The position numbers and the translations under genes were made by a program. A stretch of 64,000 nucleotides of DNA from Gammaproteobacteria bacterium HGW-Gammaproteobacteria-1. Lineage in GTDB: Bacteria; Pseudomonadota; Gammaproteobacteria; Thiohalomonadales; Thiohalomonadaceae. This document shows positions 19,141 through 28,077 of the stretch, in pieces (position 1 is the first letter of the stretch; each line of letters opens with the position of its first letter). The notes beneath the pieces are model-generated. The model was not told the DNA's origin, did no database searches, and saw only the letters and a list, made by a program, of their open reading frames with translations. Where the stretch lies: positions 186,001-250,000 of the forward strand of contig PGZL01000005.1 of NCBI GenBank assembly GCA_002840095.1, written 5' to 3'.

Positions 19141-19191
19141 GTAGGAGCCGAGTCCTCTCGGCGAATATTCGCCAGGGGACTGGGATCCTAC
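19141..19191. repeat. Classical REP doublet (GTAGGAGC type) in inverted pair
   Basis: GTAGGA followed by the hairpin GCCGAG-TCCT-CTCGGC, then a second short hairpin region GGCGAATATTCGCC, and closing with TCCTAC (19186-19191), the reverse complement of the opening GTAGGA. The GTAG tetranucleotide plus adjacent hairpin is the recognition pattern of RAYTs. It lies between two convergent genes. Confidence 0.7.
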
Positions 19192-19207
19192 AAAACCTGG
19201 GAACCGC

Positions 19208-21769
19208 TTAACTGAGATCGGCATTGGGGCCGGCGGCCCTCATGTCGTGGAGCAGCTGTGTAATTTCGTCGGCGGGAAGCGGCCGGCTATAGAAATACCC
19301 TTGCAGGTAGTCGCAGTTGAGTTTTACCAGGAAGTCGCGTTGCGCTTCGTTTTCCACACCCTCGGCCACGATTTTCAGGCCAAGATTGTGGGCCAGCGCC
19401 ACCGTCGCACTGCATATCTCGGCATCGTTCTCATCGCTCTCGATATCCCGGACAAAACTCCGGTCCAGCTTCAGGGTATTGATCGGCAGCCGCTTCAGAT
19501 AGCTCAGTGACGAATAGCCGGTACCGAAATCATCGATCGCAATGCTGATACCCTGCGCACGCAAGGCGTTCAATTGCGCCACGGCCACTGCCGGGTCGTT
19601 CATTGCCGCCGTCTCGGTGACCTCGATCTCCAGGTGTTTTCCATCGAGCTGGTGTTGCTTCAGGATGGCTTCGATTTCGTCGCTCAGGGTTTCCGACTGC
19701 AACTGTCTGGCGGAGAGATTGAGCGCAATCTTGAAGTCGCCATGTCCGAGCGTGTGCCACGCAACCAGCTGACGGCACACCGCGTCGGTCACCCAGCGCC
19801 CGAGATCGAAAATGATGCCGGACTCTTCCGCGATGGTGATGAACTGATCCGGGTAGATCAGGCCGTCTTGAGGATGGTTCCAGCGCACCAACGCCTCCAT
19901 GGCGACAATATGTCCATCACCGGCACGAACCTGCGGCTGATAGTGAAGCTCCAGCTGATTGGAGCGGACGGCAACCCGCAATTCACGCTCGATGCGCAGC
20001 CGTTCACTGGCGGCAACGAGCATCGCCTCGTTGAAGTAGTGATAACTGCTCCGGCCATGCTCCTTGGCGTGGTACATCGCCACGTCAGCCGCCTTCATCA
20101 GGTCATCCACAATCACGCCGTCGTCCGGATAGATGCTGATGCCGATGCTGGGGCTGGTGTTGATCACATGGCCATCCACCTCATACTGGCGGGAAACATT
20201 TTGCAGTATGTTCTCCGCCACGACGGCGGCATGGGAGTTGTCCTTGATTCCAACAAGCACCACGACGAATTCGTCGCCACCGATACGCGCCACGATATCG
20301 CTGTCCCGTACACAGGCCTTGAGCCGTCCCGCCACTTCGATCAGGAGTTTGTCGCCTATCTGATGTCCCAGTGAGTCGTTTATGTTCTTGAATCGATCGA
20401 GATCGATGAACAGAAGTCCTATCCGCTGTTGTTCGCGACGGGCGCTGGCAATCACCTGTTCCAGGCGGACTTCCATACTGAAGCGGTTATGCAGGCCGGT
20501 CAGGATGTCATGATGCGCCAGATGCTCGATGCGGGCCTCCGCTTCCTTGCGGGCGCTGATGTCGGTGAAGCTGGCGATATAAAACAACACCTCACCCGTC
20601 TCGCTGCGAATCGCTGAAATCCTTATCCATTTCGGGTATATCTCGCCGTTTCTTTTGCGGTCCCACAGTTCCCCCTGCCAGAAACTTATCTCAGACAGGT
20701 CCCGCCACATTTCGCGATAGACTCCGGCCGGCGTCTCGCCGCTGGCCAAAAGCTTGGGATCCTTACCCATGACCTCATCCGGCCCATAGCCCGTCTGCCT
20801 GGTAAAGGCCGCATTGACGTCGATGATGTGATTGTCTTTGTCCGTTATCAGCATCGCTTCGCCGCTGCTGTCGAATGCATTGGCATAGAGCCGCAACTCG
20901 TCGGCGCTCCTCTCGGCATCCTGTTTGGCTTCGCGCAGTGCGTCGTGTGCCTGCCTGATGCTGTGGGCCATTTCCTTCATTGAACGGGTCAGGTTGCCGA
21001 CTTCATCCCCGGAATCGACCAGCAGTGGTGCACTGAGATTGCCGGACGAGGCCTCGCCGGTCCATTGCAGCAGGTGTGATATACGCAGGGTGACCCGGCG
21101 CATGACCAGCCATGAGATTAGCGTCAGCAGTCCGACGCCGGCGATTCCGAATGCTATCGTTGATTTCAGGTTCCACTTGGCCTCGTCCGCCAGTTGCCGC
21201 CGCAGCTGGGTTACGTTCTCGAGGGCACTCCGCTTCATTTCCCGCAGATTTTCGGTGACGGGGGGCAAATGATTGTTATCGCTTGCCGTGAGTTTGATGA
21301 AGGCCGATTCCTTTTCAAAATCCTCACTCAGCTTCATGATCTCCCGAACCTGGCCCAGGTAGGCCCTGACGGAGGCCGACAGGCGCATGCTGCCCTCGAT
21401 GAATTCCGGCTCATCGGAATATCCGGCGCCAGAAACCTCATCGAGGTTCTGGTGCAGCGAACGGGTGACCGCATCGAGCTCAGCGTGGATTTCCTGCATC
21501 GCGTGGTAGCTTTCGCTTGCCAGGTGGCGCAGGCTTAGTGACCTTATGGAAGTGACTCCGGATTCAATGCTGTCCATCACCTGCAAGCGCCTGTCGCTGG
21601 ATGAATAGACCCGCCCCAGCTCGCTCACGGAGTCCTGCAGCATGAAGGCCGAATAGGCCGCTGCCAGCAGACAGATACCACCCACCAGCAGCATGGGGGC
21701 AATCAGCTGCTGGGACAGCGGCCGGTCCTGAAGCCGCTGCAACATGAAAGGCAGCCTGCTAGGGCGCAT
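19208..21769 (-). CDS. Membrane-bound PAS-GGDEF-EAL c-di-GMP enzyme
   Basis: 853 aa from ATG 21769, which overlaps the end of the ModA-like gene by 11 nt; ATG 21745 is an alternative, and the ORF upstream of both is out of family. An N-terminal TM helix (LLVGGICLLAAAYSAF), a periplasmic helical sensor of about 190 residues and a second TM (TIAFGIAGVGLLTLISWLVM) are followed by HAMP, PAS/PAC, GGDEF with intact RIGGDEF, and EAL with MEALVRWNHP and [14 protein letters not shown]. Both active-site motifs look intact, so it could make or degrade c-di-GMP. Translational overlap with a periplasmic binding protein suggests that protein feeds the sensor. Confidence 0.92.
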   Translation of the reverse strand: MRPSRLPFMLQRLQDRPLSQQLIAPMLLVGGICLLAAAYSAFMLQDSVSELGRVYSSSDRRLQVMDSIESGVTSIRSLSLRHLASESYHAMQEIHAELDAVTRSLHQNLDEVSGAGYSDEPEFIEGSMRLSASVRAYLGQVREIMKLSEDFEKESAFIKLTASDNNHLPPVTENLREMKRSALENVTQLRRQLADEAKWNLKSTIAFGIAGVGLLTLISWLVMRRVTLRISHLLQWTGEASSGNLSAPLLVDSGDEVGNLTRSMKEMAHSIRQAHDALREAKQDAERSADELRLYANAFDSSGEAMLITDKDNHIIDVNAAFTRQTGYGPDEVMGKDPKLLASGETPAGVYREMWRDLSEISFWQGELWDRKRNGEIYPKWIRISAIRSETGEVLFYIASFTDISARKEAEARIEHLAHHDILTGLHNRFSMEVRLEQVIASARREQQRIGLLFIDLDRFKNINDSLGHQIGDKLLIEVAGRLKACVRDSDIVARIGGDEFVVVLVGIKDNSHAAVVAENILQNVSRQYEVDGHVINTSPSIGISIYPDDGVIVDDLMKAADVAMYHAKEHGRSSYHYFNEAMLVAASERLRIERELRVAVRSNQLELHYQPQVRAGDGHIVAMEALVRWNHPQDGLIYPDQFITIAEESGIIFDLGRWVTDAVCRQLVAWHTLGHGDFKIALNLSARQLQSETLSDEIEAILKQHQLDGKHLEIEVTETAAMNDPAVAVAQLNALRAQGISIAIDDFGTGYSSLSYLKRLPINTLKLDRSFVRDIESDENDAEICSATVALAHNLGLKIVAEGVENEAQRDFLVKLNCDYLQGYFYSRPLPADEITQLLHDMRAAGPNADLS

Positions 21770-22532
21770 AGACCCTGAATCCCTCCGCCGCAAATATGGC
21801 CTGCGCCTCCGATCCCTGCATGAAGCGAACAAACTGGGAGACGGCGACGGTTTCCGCGGCGCTGGTGAGAGGAGCGGCGTAATAGCGTATCGGTTCGTGC
21901 CAGGCTTCATCGACCGCCAGCAGGATGCGGTGGCGTGAAGTGATGTTGCTGCTGAACAGTATGCCCACCGTTGCGTCATCCGCGTCAGCCAGCGTGTCAG
22001 CCAGCAGGGTGATATGCTTTTTGGTGACTATCTTGCTCTTGGCCTGCTCCCAGATGGCCGTGTGCTGCATGGCTTCCTTGGCGTAGCGTCCAAACGGTGC
22101 CGTGCCGGGATCGCCGATCAGGATCGTCTTTACCTTGCTTGTGGCCAGCTCGGCCCAGGCGGTCAGTTCCAGCGGGCTGCTCTTCGCTGCCGCCACCACC
22201 AGGACGTTCCCCCATGGACTCATCACATCATCCGACCTGACCATGCCGGCGTCGATCATGAAATCCATCCACTCCCTGCTCGCCGCGACATAGACGTCGG
22301 CACTTATCGCGCCGCCCTTCAGGCCCTTGGCGAGGAGGCCGGATGATTTGCACTGGTAAACGATATGGGAACCGCTGCGCTGCTCGAATAGCCTGCCCAC
22401 TTTTTGCATGGCGCTGCAGGTGGAGTTGGCGACAGCGACACTGATCGTATCTGCGGACGCGTAGGCCGGCGCCAGCACCGCGACAAGAAAACCAAGGATG
22501 GCGGTGGCGACACCATGCAATACCTTGTTCAT
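21759..22532 (-). CDS. ModA-like periplasmic substrate-binding protein without ABC partners
   Basis: 257 aa from ATG 22532 (AGGAG 8 nt upstream). A signal peptide (VATAILGFLVAVLAPAYASA) precedes the mature sequence DTISVAVANSTCSAMQKVGRLFEQ. The two-lobe binding protein pattern resembles ModA/WtpA (SSGLLAKGLKGGAISADVYVAASREWMD, GDPGTAPFGRYAKEAM), so the ligand could be molybdate, tungstate or another oxyanion. No permease or ATPase gene is near. Instead the stop codon overlaps the start of a GGDEF-EAL sensor gene, and both are likely one transcript. I infer a sensing rather than a transport role. Confidence 0.8.
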   Translation of the reverse strand: MNKVLHGVATAILGFLVAVLAPAYASADTISVAVANSTCSAMQKVGRLFEQRSGSHIVYQCKSSGLLAKGLKGGAISADVYVAASREWMDFMIDAGMVRSDDVMSPWGNVLVVAAAKSSPLELTAWAELATSKVKTILIGDPGTAPFGRYAKEAMQHTAIWEQAKSKIVTKKHITLLADTLADADDATVGILFSSNITSRHRILLAVDEAWHEPIRYYAAPLTSAAETVAVSQFVRFMQGSEAQAIFAAEGFRVYAP

Positions 22533-22918
22533 GGCCAGCACTCCTGCAGCGTCAGGGCGGTATGAAAATGTCGAATGGATATCAACGGCGACAAACGGAG
22601 TTGTTTCTGTTTACGCCGGGGTATGGTTTATTTGTCTCCCATCGAGATAATAAGGGAAAGACGTAGATGCGCAACAGTGGGCAAGCTACGATTCCTTAAC
22701 AATCGTGGGGATGAATACAGGAATCGCTAATATAGATGGCGGCCCGCAGGTCGACCAGGCCCGTCAAACACACCTTGTTGTTATCGCTCCTGTTTTCTGC
22801 TAACCAGTGACGTCCTGGCTCAGCCATCAGGAGGTCGTAGCGCTCCGCATGTTGCGAGACGGGAGATTCAGCATTTTTCCACTCGACACCCGATATCGTG
22901 CCAACCACAGGAAGGACC
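22533..22918. other. Intergenic region, no supported gene
   Basis: 386 bp between divergent modA-like and DUF4202 genes. A 74-codon minus-strand ORF here overlaps the DUF4202 start and has no recognisable features. The region probably holds the two promoters, but I see no confident -35/-10 pair. Confidence 0.5.
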
Positions 22919-23533
22919 ATGTCCAGTCACTCTAAAATGTTCGAACAAGCGGCGAACCTCATTGATGCCGCCAATGCCGAAGATCCAAACATGGAAATGG
23001 CCGACGGCAGGGAATGGCCGAAGGAGCTGCTGTATTCCCATCGCATGGCGGACATCCTGCAACGCTATACGCCGGAGGCCGACGAGGCGCAGCAGCTGGC
23101 GATCCGCGCGCAGCATATCCAGCGCTGGAAATCGCCGCGCGGCGACTATCCCATGGACCGCAACGGCTATCTGCAATGGCGCACCCAGCTTTACAAGTTC
23201 CATGCCGAGAGCGCCGGCGCGCTGTTGGCGCAAGCGGGCTATGGTGCGGAGGTCATCGAGCGGGTGAAGCAGGCGGTGGGCAAGCGCGCCCTCAAGGTCA
23301 ACCCGGATACCCAGTTGCTGGAGGACGTGGCGGGCCTGACCTTTATCGAGCACTACATGCTGCCGTTCGCAGGCAAACATCCGGAATACGACGAGGCCAA
23401 GTGGATCGACATCATCCGCAAGACCTGGAAGAAACTGTCGGACCGCGCCCGGCAATTCGTCCTGTCGGGCGGCATCACGCTGCCGGAGCCGCTGGTTCCG
23501 CTGATCCAGAAGGCCCTGGCGGAACAGGAATAG
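22919..23533 (+). CDS. DUF4202 family protein
   Basis: 204 aa; ATG 22919 follows AGGAAGG. The family pattern is clear: DAANAEDPN, PKELLYSHRMADILQRYTPEAD, QHIQRWKSPRGDYPMDRNGYLQWRT, LEDVAGLTFIEHYM. Conserved His, Glu and Arg residues suggest a metal-dependent HD-like hydrolase fold, but no activity is established for the family. It is soluble, without a signal peptide. It is convergent with the DUF808 gene 12 bp downstream. Confidence 0.87.
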   Translation: MSSHSKMFEQAANLIDAANAEDPNMEMADGREWPKELLYSHRMADILQRYTPEADEAQQLAIRAQHIQRWKSPRGDYPMDRNGYLQWRTQLYKFHAESAGALLAQAGYGAEVIERVKQAVGKRALKVNPDTQLLEDVAGLTFIEHYMLPFAGKHPEYDEAKWIDIIRKTWKKLSDRARQFVLSGGITLPEPLVPLIQKALAEQE

Positions 23534-23545
23534 CGCAGGCCCCCG

Positions 23546-24436
23546 TCAGGACACGGCGGCCTTTGCCCTGATTCCCCTGACCAGGTGCACGGCCCCGACC
23601 ATGAGGGCGCCGACCACCAGCCCGGCCAGCAGTTCTCCCGCCACCGAGGGCAGTGCCTCCAGCAGGTGATGCACCGCGCCGATGTTGTGCACATACATGC
23701 CGCCGCCGACCAGCAACATGGCGATGGTGCCGACCATGCCGAGCAGGCGTATCACCTGGGGCAGGGCGGCGACGAGGAACTGCCCCAGCGCCTTCAGGCC
23801 GCGGGCGGCCGGGCCGGTGCGGCTGCCGGCCCGGGTGATGAGGTGTACGCCGGCGTCGTCCATGCGCACCAGCAGGGCGACCAGGCCGTAGACACCGACG
23901 GTGGCGAGCAGGGCGATGAGGCTGACCACCATGACCTGGGTCAGCAGCGGGTGCTCCACGACGGTGCCGAGGGCAATGACGATGATCTCGATGGAGAGGA
24001 TGAAGTCGGTGCGCACCGCCGCCTTGATCTTCGCCGCCTCGCGTTGCAGCAGTTCCTGCCGCTCGCCAGTCTCGCGCGCGGCGATCTCCTCGTGGCCATG
24101 GCCCCCGGTGAACATCTCGTACAGCTTCTCGACGCCCTCGTAGCTGAGGTAGGCACCGCCTATGAGCAGGACCGGCACGATGAGCCCGGGCAGGTAGGCG
24201 CTGAGGAGGAGGGCGACGGGCAGGATGATCAGTTTGTTGATGAACGAACCCTTGGTGATGGCCCAGATCACCGGCAGCTCCCGGCTGGCGTGAAAGCCGG
24301 TGGCTTTTTCGGCGTTGACCGCCAGGTCGTCGCCCAGGATACCGGCGGTCTTCTTCGCCGCCACCTTGCTCATCACCGCGGCATCGTCGAGCAGCATCGC
24401 CACGTCATCCAGTATCGCGAATATTCCGCCGGCCAT
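23546..24436 (-). CDS. DUF808 / YedI-like inner-membrane protein
   Basis: 296 aa. The start MAGGIFAILDDVAMLLDDAAVMSKVAAKKTAGILGDDLAVNAEK is the conserved cytoplasmic N-terminus of the family. It is followed by about six hydrophobic segments with a cytoplasmic loop rich in Glu and Arg (GHGHEEIAARETGERQELLQREAAKIKAAVRTD). Homologues such as E. coli YedI are inner-membrane proteins of unknown function. Length agrees with the family. The ribosome-binding site is not obvious. Confidence 0.9.
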   Translation of the reverse strand: MAGGIFAILDDVAMLLDDAAVMSKVAAKKTAGILGDDLAVNAEKATGFHASRELPVIWAITKGSFINKLIILPVALLLSAYLPGLIVPVLLIGGAYLSYEGVEKLYEMFTGGHGHEEIAARETGERQELLQREAAKIKAAVRTDFILSIEIIVIALGTVVEHPLLTQVMVVSLIALLATVGVYGLVALLVRMDDAGVHLITRAGSRTGPAARGLKALGQFLVAALPQVIRLLGMVGTIAMLLVGGGMYVHNIGAVHHLLEALPSVAGELLAGLVVGALMVGAVHLVRGIRAKAAVS

Positions 24437-24814
24437 TGGTTCGTCCCGTAGTCTCGGTCATGGAAACAGCAATGGCGGGATTATATGCGATTCCGCTCCG
24501 GCCAGCGGCAGTGAATGCGCATGGGGACGGCCCTCATGGCAGGATGGCATGTGAAACCGGACCCGAGGCAGTCCGCCCCCGTGCCGCCGGACACATGAGA
24601 AGCTGCGTGAGCGCAGCCGCAGTCCGATGCGAAAGGCGCCGCGGTATGCCGCACCGTAATGCTTGGGCGAAAGGGGTGATGCAAAATGGGATGGGCGGGG
24701 TATTCCATTTTTTTGCCGCATACAATAGTGTAGAAACAGGGTTGCCAACCTATGCCTGCGTCAGGGACGCGAGGCCGAACGCGCAAGATTTCAATGAGCA
24801 AGAGGAGTATGCGG
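24437..24814. other. Intergenic region, no supported gene
   Basis: 378 bp upstream of the cytochrome c gene. Several short ORFs cross it, but they have no ribosome sites or family resemblance. An AT-rich stretch around 24700-24735 (with TACAAT) may be the promoter for the cytochrome gene. Confidence 0.45.
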
Positions 24815-25180
24815 ATGTTTACCAAAGCGACAACAACAACGCTATTGTTTGCAGCACTGATTGGAAGCAGCGCGGCGGCGGCTGCGGAAGCAGGGGACCT
24901 GGACAAGGGGCGTGCAGTCTACGCACAACGCTGCCTGCACTGCCATGGCGAAAATGCGGACGGCAAGGGCCACCTCATCGACTTTCTGAAAGTCGTTCCC
25001 GCCGACCTGACCGTGTTGCAGCAGCAGAAAAAGGGCTGTGTGGCCGAACGCGTGCTGAAAGCGGTGCTCGGCCGTCATACCACCACCGCTCCGGAACACA
25101 AGATGCCGTTGCTGAAGGACAACCTGACTCCTGAGGACGTCTACTTCGTCAGCGAGTTCGTCAAGTCCGTGCAGAAGTAA
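24815..25180 (+). CDS. Periplasmic mono-haem cytochrome c
   Basis: 121 aa from ATG 24815, 7 nt after AGGAG; ATG 24809 is too close to it. The signal peptide TLLFAALIGSSAAAAA is followed by EAGDLDKGRAVYAQRCLHCH, whose CLHCH binds one haem c. A downstream Met in HKMPLLKDNLTPEDVYFVSEFV would be the axial ligand. The fold is class I cytochrome c, as in small electron carriers and the cytochrome domains of Sox or nitrite pathways. It stands alone, with a strong terminator after it. Confidence 0.88.
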   Translation: MFTKATTTTLLFAALIGSSAAAAAEAGDLDKGRAVYAQRCLHCHGENADGKGHLIDFLKVVPADLTVLQQQKKGCVAERVLKAVLGRHTTTAPEHKMPLLKDNLTPEDVYFVSEFVKSVQK

Positions 25181-25207
25181 GCACGCTTCGCTGCACGGCG
25201 TCACAAG

Positions 25208-25240
25208 AAATCCCTGCGGGCAATCCGCAGGGATTTTTTT
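25208..25240 (+). terminator. Intrinsic terminator after cytochrome c
   Basis: AAATCCCTGCGG, loop GCAAT, CCGCAGGGATTT followed by T's. 12-bp perfect stem, 27 bp after the stop codon. Confidence 0.95.
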
Positions 25241-25344
25241 GTGGTGGGGATAGATTTCATTCCAAGCAAAAGGACGCCTATTCCGTTGCAGACGATGGGA
25301 TAGGCGCCCTGTTTTTCAGCGCATTATGCTTGTTTCAACCGGCC

Positions 25345-25788
25345 TCACATGAGCGCGTTGCCGGATACGATCCTGACCGGCGCGTCCGTAACCTCGTGCC
25401 AGCTCCCCTTGCCGTCCTGATACTTGTAGTTGGCCGTACCCGATTTCCAGTCTTCGCCGAGCACCATGCGCAGCTCGACGTTGGGCGGAATGACGGGGCC
25501 TACGCCGCCGCCCTGCGGCCATTTGATCATCGGGTGACCGATTGCAGTGACGAGGATATGGCAATTCTTGGGCATGACGCACATGTAGGTGTACTGGCCG
25601 CCCAGGCTGGTGGCGATGTCCAGGGGGGGATTGGTCGCCTGTGTGATATGCCCCATGCCGGAGACGGTTTCACCCGGAGTGTAGACACTGAAGTTCACCT
25701 TGAACAACGGTGCGCCAGGCATCTCGCCGCCGATCTCGTAGCTGACGATAAAGAGCCCGGTCATTGCTTCCACTTGCTTGTTCATCAT
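25345..25788 (-). CDS. DUF1842-like protein
   Basis: 147 aa from ATG 25788 after GGAGG; ATG 25785 is equally possible. The pattern GLFIVSYEIGG..PGAPLFKVNFSVYTPGETVSGMGHITQATNPPLD matches what I recall of the DUF1842 family, small beta-rich proteins of unknown role found in proteobacteria. There is no signal peptide. The region upstream (25837-26261) probably holds its promoter. Confidence 0.7.
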   Translation of the reverse strand: MMNKQVEAMTGLFIVSYEIGGEMPGAPLFKVNFSVYTPGETVSGMGHITQATNPPLDIATSLGGQYTYMCVMPKNCHILVTAIGHPMIKWPQGGGVGPVIPPNVELRMVLGEDWKSGTANYKYQDGKGSWHEVTDAPVRIVSGNALM

Positions 25789-26261
25789 AAATCCTCCATG
25801 TAGAGATGAGTTTCTCGTTCCTTCGTTCATGAGCACTGATAGGTCGTTTATGCCTGTTTCGGGTGTGTCCTCCTGTGTGGGTGTATAGGGTGTTCACGTG
25901 GCGCCGCGCGTTGTTGCGGCCGCACCGGCAGTGATAGGGCCGAAAATCGTCACCCCGACGCATTCAAGGCGGGGGCGTTTGCGGGAAACAACAGGGCAGG
26001 GTATGTCGGGGATGCGCGGTGTGCGGCAGGAAATACTGGGCCCGAACTCCTTTCGTGCAGAAACATGGTTCTCTCCCTAAACCATTTCCCCAATGAAGCT
26101 AGTCACTCGTAAGACATTAGTCAACGTATCCTTTCAGGCACGAGAATTTAGCGTGAGGAGAGCTCCCAAACTTTGCACTTCTTTGCCTTAACCTTATCCA
26201 CGTTTGCGCAGCGATAAGTACTCTGTGAGTCAGACGTTTCACATCGACCCGGAGTATCCAC
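25789..26261. other. Intergenic region, no supported gene
   Basis: Divergent region between the DUF1842 and DUF4405 genes. Open frames here are short and lack support. A single TTATCCACG (26194-26202) resembles a DnaA box but stands alone. The stretch 26090-26220 is relatively AT-rich and is the likely promoter area for the downstream gene. Confidence 0.45.
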
Positions 26262-26765
26262 ATGGCAAGCCAAATTCTTCCCGACCGCCGGCAATGGACC
26301 ACGCCGCTCATCATCGGCGCCTACCTGGTTACCGGCCTGTCCGGCGTAATGCTGTTCTTCCATTTCGGTGAGTCGCTGCTCAAGGAGGCCCACGAATGGA
26401 TAGGCATGCTGTTCGCGCTCGGCGCCTTGCTGCATGTGCAGAACCACTGGATCCCGTTCAAGCGCTATTTCACCAGGCCGCTGGCGCAGACCGTCATGGC
26501 GGCCGCGCTGGTGGCCGGCCTGGGGTTCATGGTCGCTGCGGGGGACGTATCCGGCGGCAGCCCGGTGCGCGCCGTCATGCACAGCATCGAACAGGCGCCT
26601 CTGCCTGTGGTGGCGCAGCTCCAGCAACGGGAGCTGAGTGAACTCGTCGGACTTTTGGAAGGCGCGGGGTTCAAGGTGGCCGATACCGGCGTGACCCTCG
26701 AGGCGCTGGCCGCCGCCAACCAGCGGTCGTCGCGGGAGATCATCCCAGTAGTGTTTCAGCGCTAG
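26262..26765 (+). CDS. DUF4405-like membrane protein
   Basis: 167 aa, with GGAGT 7 nt before the ATG. Three hydrophobic helices are visible (about 13-36, 42-62 and 72-93), with His residues in FFHFGES, EAHEWIGML and LLHVQNHW placed as in di-haem cytochrome b561-like four-helix proteins, so membrane haem binding is possible. The C-terminal 70 residues are soluble and periplasmic or cytoplasmic (LPVVAQLQQRELSELVGLLEGAGFKVADTGVTL). It stands alone, so the partner is unknown. Confidence 0.6.
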   Translation: MASQILPDRRQWTTPLIIGAYLVTGLSGVMLFFHFGESLLKEAHEWIGMLFALGALLHVQNHWIPFKRYFTRPLAQTVMAAALVAGLGFMVAAGDVSGGSPVRAVMHSIEQAPLPVVAQLQQRELSELVGLLEGAGFKVADTGVTLEALAAANQRSSREIIPVVFQR

Positions 26766-26848
26766 CAGCGGGGCAGGGATGCGTTGCGGTGAGCCCGCCG
26801 CCGGAGGCTGGCGCAGCCTGCCGGGGTCAGGATTCGGAGATCATGCGA

Positions 26849-26864
26849 CCGGGGGAAACCCCGG
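26849..26864 (-). terminator. Hairpin after tRNA-Gly
   Basis: CCGGGG-GAAA-CCCCGG, directly 3' of the tRNA on the minus strand. No T tract, so termination strength is uncertain. Confidence 0.5.
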
Positions 26865-26869
26865 AGAAT

Positions 26870-26945
<76 letters not shown>

Positions 26946-27103
26946 TGTGAAGGCGCGAGATTCTAACCGCTTGCGGGCGGCTGTCAACGTCTAATCGTCA
27001 TCGCCGTCATTTGCGGCCCGCTTTCGCGCCCGCAACCCATTTTCCGCTGAGGCAAAGTCACGGGCCGGTTACAATAGCGCCTCGTCATTCGGGATGCCGC
27101 ACC

Positions 27104-27817
27104 ATGTCTGAAAACCTCCGCCTCGCCAAACGCCTTGCCCAGATGTTGCCCTGTTCGCGCCGCAAGGCCGAACTGTACATCACGGGCGGCTGGGTCCGGG
27201 TCGACGGTGTGGTGGTGGATGAGCCGCAGTTCCGCGTGAGCGACGCGCAGAACATCGAGCTCGCCCCCCAGGCCAGGGCCGAGCCGCAGGAGCCGGTGAC
27301 CCTGCTGCTGCACCAGCCGGCCGATGCCGACCCGGAGGCGGCGGTGAAGCTGATCGTGCCGGCGTCGCACACGCCGGATGATCCGCACAGCCGGCGCATC
27401 CTCCGCAGCCACTTCGCGCGCCTGACCACGGCCTTGCCCCTGCAGGCGGGAGCCGGGGGTCTGGCCGTGTACACCCAGGACCGGCGCGTGGTACGCAAAC
27501 TCACCGACAGCGACTATCCGCTGGAACAGGAATACATCGTCGACGTGGCCGGAGAGCTCGCTCCGGGCGGGTTGGAATTGCTGCAACAGGGACTTAGCTT
27601 TGCAGGCCGTGCGCTGCCGGCCATCAAGGTCAGCTGGCAGAGCGAGCACCGGCTGCGCTTCGCCCTCAAGAATCCGGGGCCGGGGCAAATCCGCGCCATG
27701 TGCGAGCAGGTAGGCCTGGAGGTGGTGGCGATGAAACGCATACGCATCGGCAGGGTGCCGATGGCAAAGCTGCCGGCGGGGCAATGGCGCTACATGGACG
27801 TGCGGGAACAGTTCTAG
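27104..27817 (+). CDS. S4-domain protein of the RsuA/RluF pseudouridine synthase family, catalytic Asp apparently missing
   Basis: 237 aa from ATG 27104. The N-terminal S4 RNA-binding domain is clear (LRLAKRLAQMLPCSRRKAELYITGGWVRVDGVVV). The C-terminal part matches the RsuA/RluF layout, including YPLEQEYIVDVAGEL and FALKNPGPGQIRAMCEQVGLEVVAMKRIRIG. Where active enzymes have GRLDxxTxGL, with the catalytic Asp, this protein reads PLQAGAGGLAVYTQD, so the Arg-Leu-Asp is gone. It could be an RNA-binding protein without modifying activity. The reading frame is otherwise intact and the length is normal. Confidence 0.85.
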   Translation: MSENLRLAKRLAQMLPCSRRKAELYITGGWVRVDGVVVDEPQFRVSDAQNIELAPQARAEPQEPVTLLLHQPADADPEAAVKLIVPASHTPDDPHSRRILRSHFARLTTALPLQAGAGGLAVYTQDRRVVRKLTDSDYPLEQEYIVDVAGELAPGGLELLQQGLSFAGRALPAIKVSWQSEHRLRFALKNPGPGQIRAMCEQVGLEVVAMKRIRIGRVPMAKLPAGQWRYMDVREQF

Positions 27818-27837
27818 CGCCAGGTCCCCAGGATTAG

Positions 27838-28077
27838 CTAGGACAGATCCGGTTCCGCGTGTACCGATTCCAGGGCGTCCTTCAGTGTTTCCTCGGGCAA
27901 TGCATTGAGCATCTCCGACAGTACTTCCGCCGCGTTCACCACGCCGGACGGCAGGCTCGCGGCGTCGGTATTGGTGACCAGGACCGCCGCCGCGCCCACC
28001 ACGCGCAACAGGTTTGATCGCTCGCTCATCAACATCTCGATCTCTTTGCTCAACAGCTCGACTTCCTGCCTGTTCAT
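27838..28077 (-). CDS. Small hypothetical protein, helical
   Basis: 79 aa from ATG 28077, 6 nt after GAGG. The N-terminal third looks like an amphipathic coiled coil (NRQEVELLSKEIEMLMSERSNLLRV), then a short Ala-rich segment and an acidic C-terminus (EETLKDALESVHAEPDLS). No domain recognised. It lies between the S4-domain gene (convergent) and the GGDEF gene (divergent). Confidence 0.6.
   Translation of the reverse strand: MNRQEVELLSKEIEMLMSERSNLLRVVGAAAVLVTNTDAASLPSGVVNAAEVLSEMLNALPEETLKDALESVHAEPDLS

Noticed and set aside
24436-25134. 232-codon plus-strand ORF overlapping the cytochrome c gene
   Set aside because: The cytochrome frame has a signal peptide and CXXCH; the longer ORF has no family and no ribosome site.
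26194-26202. DnaA box TTATCCACG and possible replication origin
   Set aside because: A single site with no clustered boxes, no AT-rich unwinding region and no dnaA or gidA genes.
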